From Spirochaeta sp. (lineage in GTDB: Bacteria; Spirochaetota; Spirochaetia; DSM-27196; SLAA01), in contig JAIVHN010000046.1 in assembly GCA_020201015.1 (NCBI GenBank), positions 7,400 through 14,860 on the forward strand: a stretch of DNA of 7,461 nucleotides, written 5' to 3'. The notes under the pieces were generated by a model. The model was not told the DNA's origin, did not search any database, and saw only the letters and a list, made by a program, of their open reading frames with translations. This document shows positions 6,883-7,461 of this stretch, piece after piece. The stretch's first letter is position 1. The number at the start of each line of letters is the position of its first letter. A program made the translations under genes and the position numbers.

Positions 6883-6898
6883 TTTGTATCGCTGTCCA
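6870..6898 (-). promoter_or_regulatory. Sigma-70-type promoter of the oadGAB operon
   Basis: On the - strand, TGGACA (+ strand 6893-6898; 5 of 6 to TTGACA) is followed after exactly 17 nt by TATAAA (+ strand 6870-6875; 5 of 6 to TATAAT). Transcription would start near 6863, leaving a leader of about 50 nt before the oadG GTG. No other promoter is evident within the operon, where the genes overlap or are 17 nt apart. Confidence 0.7.
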
Positions 6899-6903
6899 GG
6901 GGC

Positions 6904-6932
6904 TTTACGCGCTGCCACGGAAACGGTATGAT
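6904..6932 (+). promoter_or_regulatory. Sigma-70-type promoter of the omega-like gene and miaA
   Basis: TTTACG (6904-6909; 4 of 6) and TATGAT (6927-6932; 5 of 6) are separated by exactly 17 nt. Transcription would start near 6939, about 40 nt before the ATG at 6979. Its -35 lies only 5 bp from the -35 of the divergent oad promoter, so the two promoters stand back to back. Confidence 0.6.
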
Positions 6933-6978
6933 TCAGTGTTATCGAGAATTTCGTACGCATGCGCAGGAGAAGCTCACC

Positions 6979-7170
6979 ATGATCATTCCTTTACGGGAAC
7001 TAGAAAACCATCACGGAAACGTGTACGAGACGACCTCGGCCGCAATACGCCGAGCATTTCAAATTACTGTGACGGGCGACGAAGAACTAGATGTCAACCA
7101 GGGTAAAGTGGTATCAACCGCCATTCGTCAGGTGCTCACCAAGAAAGTTCAGTTCCAGATCGAGGATTAA
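6979..7170 (+). CDS. rpoZ: RNA polymerase omega-subunit-like small protein
   Basis: The omega subunit binds the beta' subunit and helps RNA polymerase assembly. This 63-residue protein has the compact omega pattern: MIIPLRELE, then NVYETTSAAIRRAFQIT (14-30), which aligns with the Y-E-L-x-x-x-A-A-x-R-A-R-Q element, then GKVVSTAIRQVLTKKVQ (42-58), aligning with the second conserved helix. It is shorter than the roughly 70-90 residues of many omega proteins. The start at 6979 is supported by AGGAG (6965-6969) 9 nt upstream. The same frame is open back to 6814, but that stretch holds the divergent promoters and has no initiator with a good ribosome binding site. The neighbour miaA begins 9 nt downstream and shares the transcript. 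The call is likely but not certain because the family is short and divergent. Confidence 0.72.
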   Translation: MIIPLRELENHHGNVYETTSAAIRRAFQITVTGDEELDVNQGKVVSTAIRQVLTKKVQFQIED

Positions 7171-7179
7171 GGAAGCCGC

Positions 7180-7461
7180 ATGCGCGGCCCGTCCATCCCG
7201 ACATCAGCTCTGGCGTCAAGATCAGGGCCGTTGCCACCCTTCCTTTGCATTTTTGGGCCGACCGGTACTGGTAAAACTGAGCTTTTGTTTAGGGCCTTTG
7301 CCGGACGCGCCGAGATCATTAGCGCCGACTCCATGCAGGTGTACAGCCAGCTCAAAATTGGTACCGCCAAGCCGACACCTGAGATTTTGCATGATTTACC
7401 GCATCATTTGCTTGATATTCTTGATCTACATGAGTCCTATGATGCTGGCCGTTTCGTTCGG
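7180..7461 (+). CDS. miaA: tRNA dimethylallyltransferase (MiaA), 3' end outside the window
   Basis: MiaA transfers a dimethylallyl group from DMAPP to N6 of A37 in tRNAs reading UNN codons, stabilising codon-anticodon pairing. The first 94 residues are present and the frame stays open at the window edge. Visible motifs are the P-loop GPTGTGKT (26-33), ISADSMQVYSQLKIGTAKPT split as SADSMQVY (48-55) and KIGTAKPT (59-66), then LPHHLLDI (73-80) and ESYDAGRFV (85-93). All are typical of the N-terminal half of MiaA in the usual order. The roughly 20 residues before the first beta strand (FLCIFG) are longer than usual. The start is nevertheless favoured by AAGGA (7169-7173), which overlaps the preceding stop and lies 6 nt before the ATG. 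No later Met occurs before the P-loop. Confidence 0.95.
   Translation, partial: MRGPSIPTSALASRSGPLPPFLCIFGPTGTGKTELLFRAFAGRAEIISADSMQVYSQLKIGTAKPTPEILHDLPHHLLDILDLHESYDAGRFVR

Noticed and set aside
6814..6978. An open + strand frame that would extend the omega-like protein by 55 residues.
   Set aside because: This stretch contains both divergent promoters, the added residues look non-coding, and a good ribosome binding site precedes the ATG at 6979.

Overview
This 7.46 kb window looks like ordinary chromosome from a spirochaete, probably a free-living Spirochaeta/Treponema-type member of the Spirochaetaceae. That placement rests on my memory of the families, not on a search: the short omega-like protein beside miaA, the ETCEYRRHF form of MurC, and the CheW-type and short cytidylate-kinase-type proteins. 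Base composition is roughly balanced. The window is densely coding. I see no tRNA, rRNA, CRISPR array, insertion sequence, phage gene or other mobile element.

Layout. (1) 1-551, + strand: the 3' part of a CheW-type chemotaxis coupling protein that begins before the window. (2) 604-3453, + strand: a tightly packed run of murC (UDP-N-acetylmuramate--L-alanine ligase), a YicC/YloC-family endoribonuclease and a short cytidylate-kinase-like protein. murC and yicC overlap by 1 nt, and yicC and the kinase by 11 nt. murC lacks a Shine-Dalgarno sequence but has a promoter-like pair placed so that transcription could begin at its ATG. (3) 3477-6813, - strand: a complete three-gene operon, oadG-oadA-oadB, for the biotin-dependent, Na+-pumping oxaloacetate decarboxylase. 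It is convergent with the murC run. (4) 6814-6978: a short control region with back-to-back promoters, one for oad on the - strand and one for the next genes on the + strand. An 18-bp imperfect palindrome resembling a Rex operator covers the oad -10. (5) 6979-7461, + strand: a 63-residue RNA polymerase omega-like protein followed by the 5' part of miaA (tRNA dimethylallyltransferase), which runs off the window.

How it works together. The oad genes form one functional unit. OadA moves the carboxyl group of oxaloacetate onto biotin, OadB decarboxylates carboxybiotin and exports Na+, and OadG holds the complex together at the membrane. This suits an anaerobic fermenter that conserves energy as a sodium gradient. 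The other genes are housekeeping: cell wall, RNA turnover, nucleotide metabolism, transcription and tRNA modification.

I did not find a convincing new multi-gene system. The points most worth a second look are the kinase-like protein whose Walker A lysine is replaced by asparagine, the Rex-like operator at the oad promoter, and the possible leaderless start of murC.
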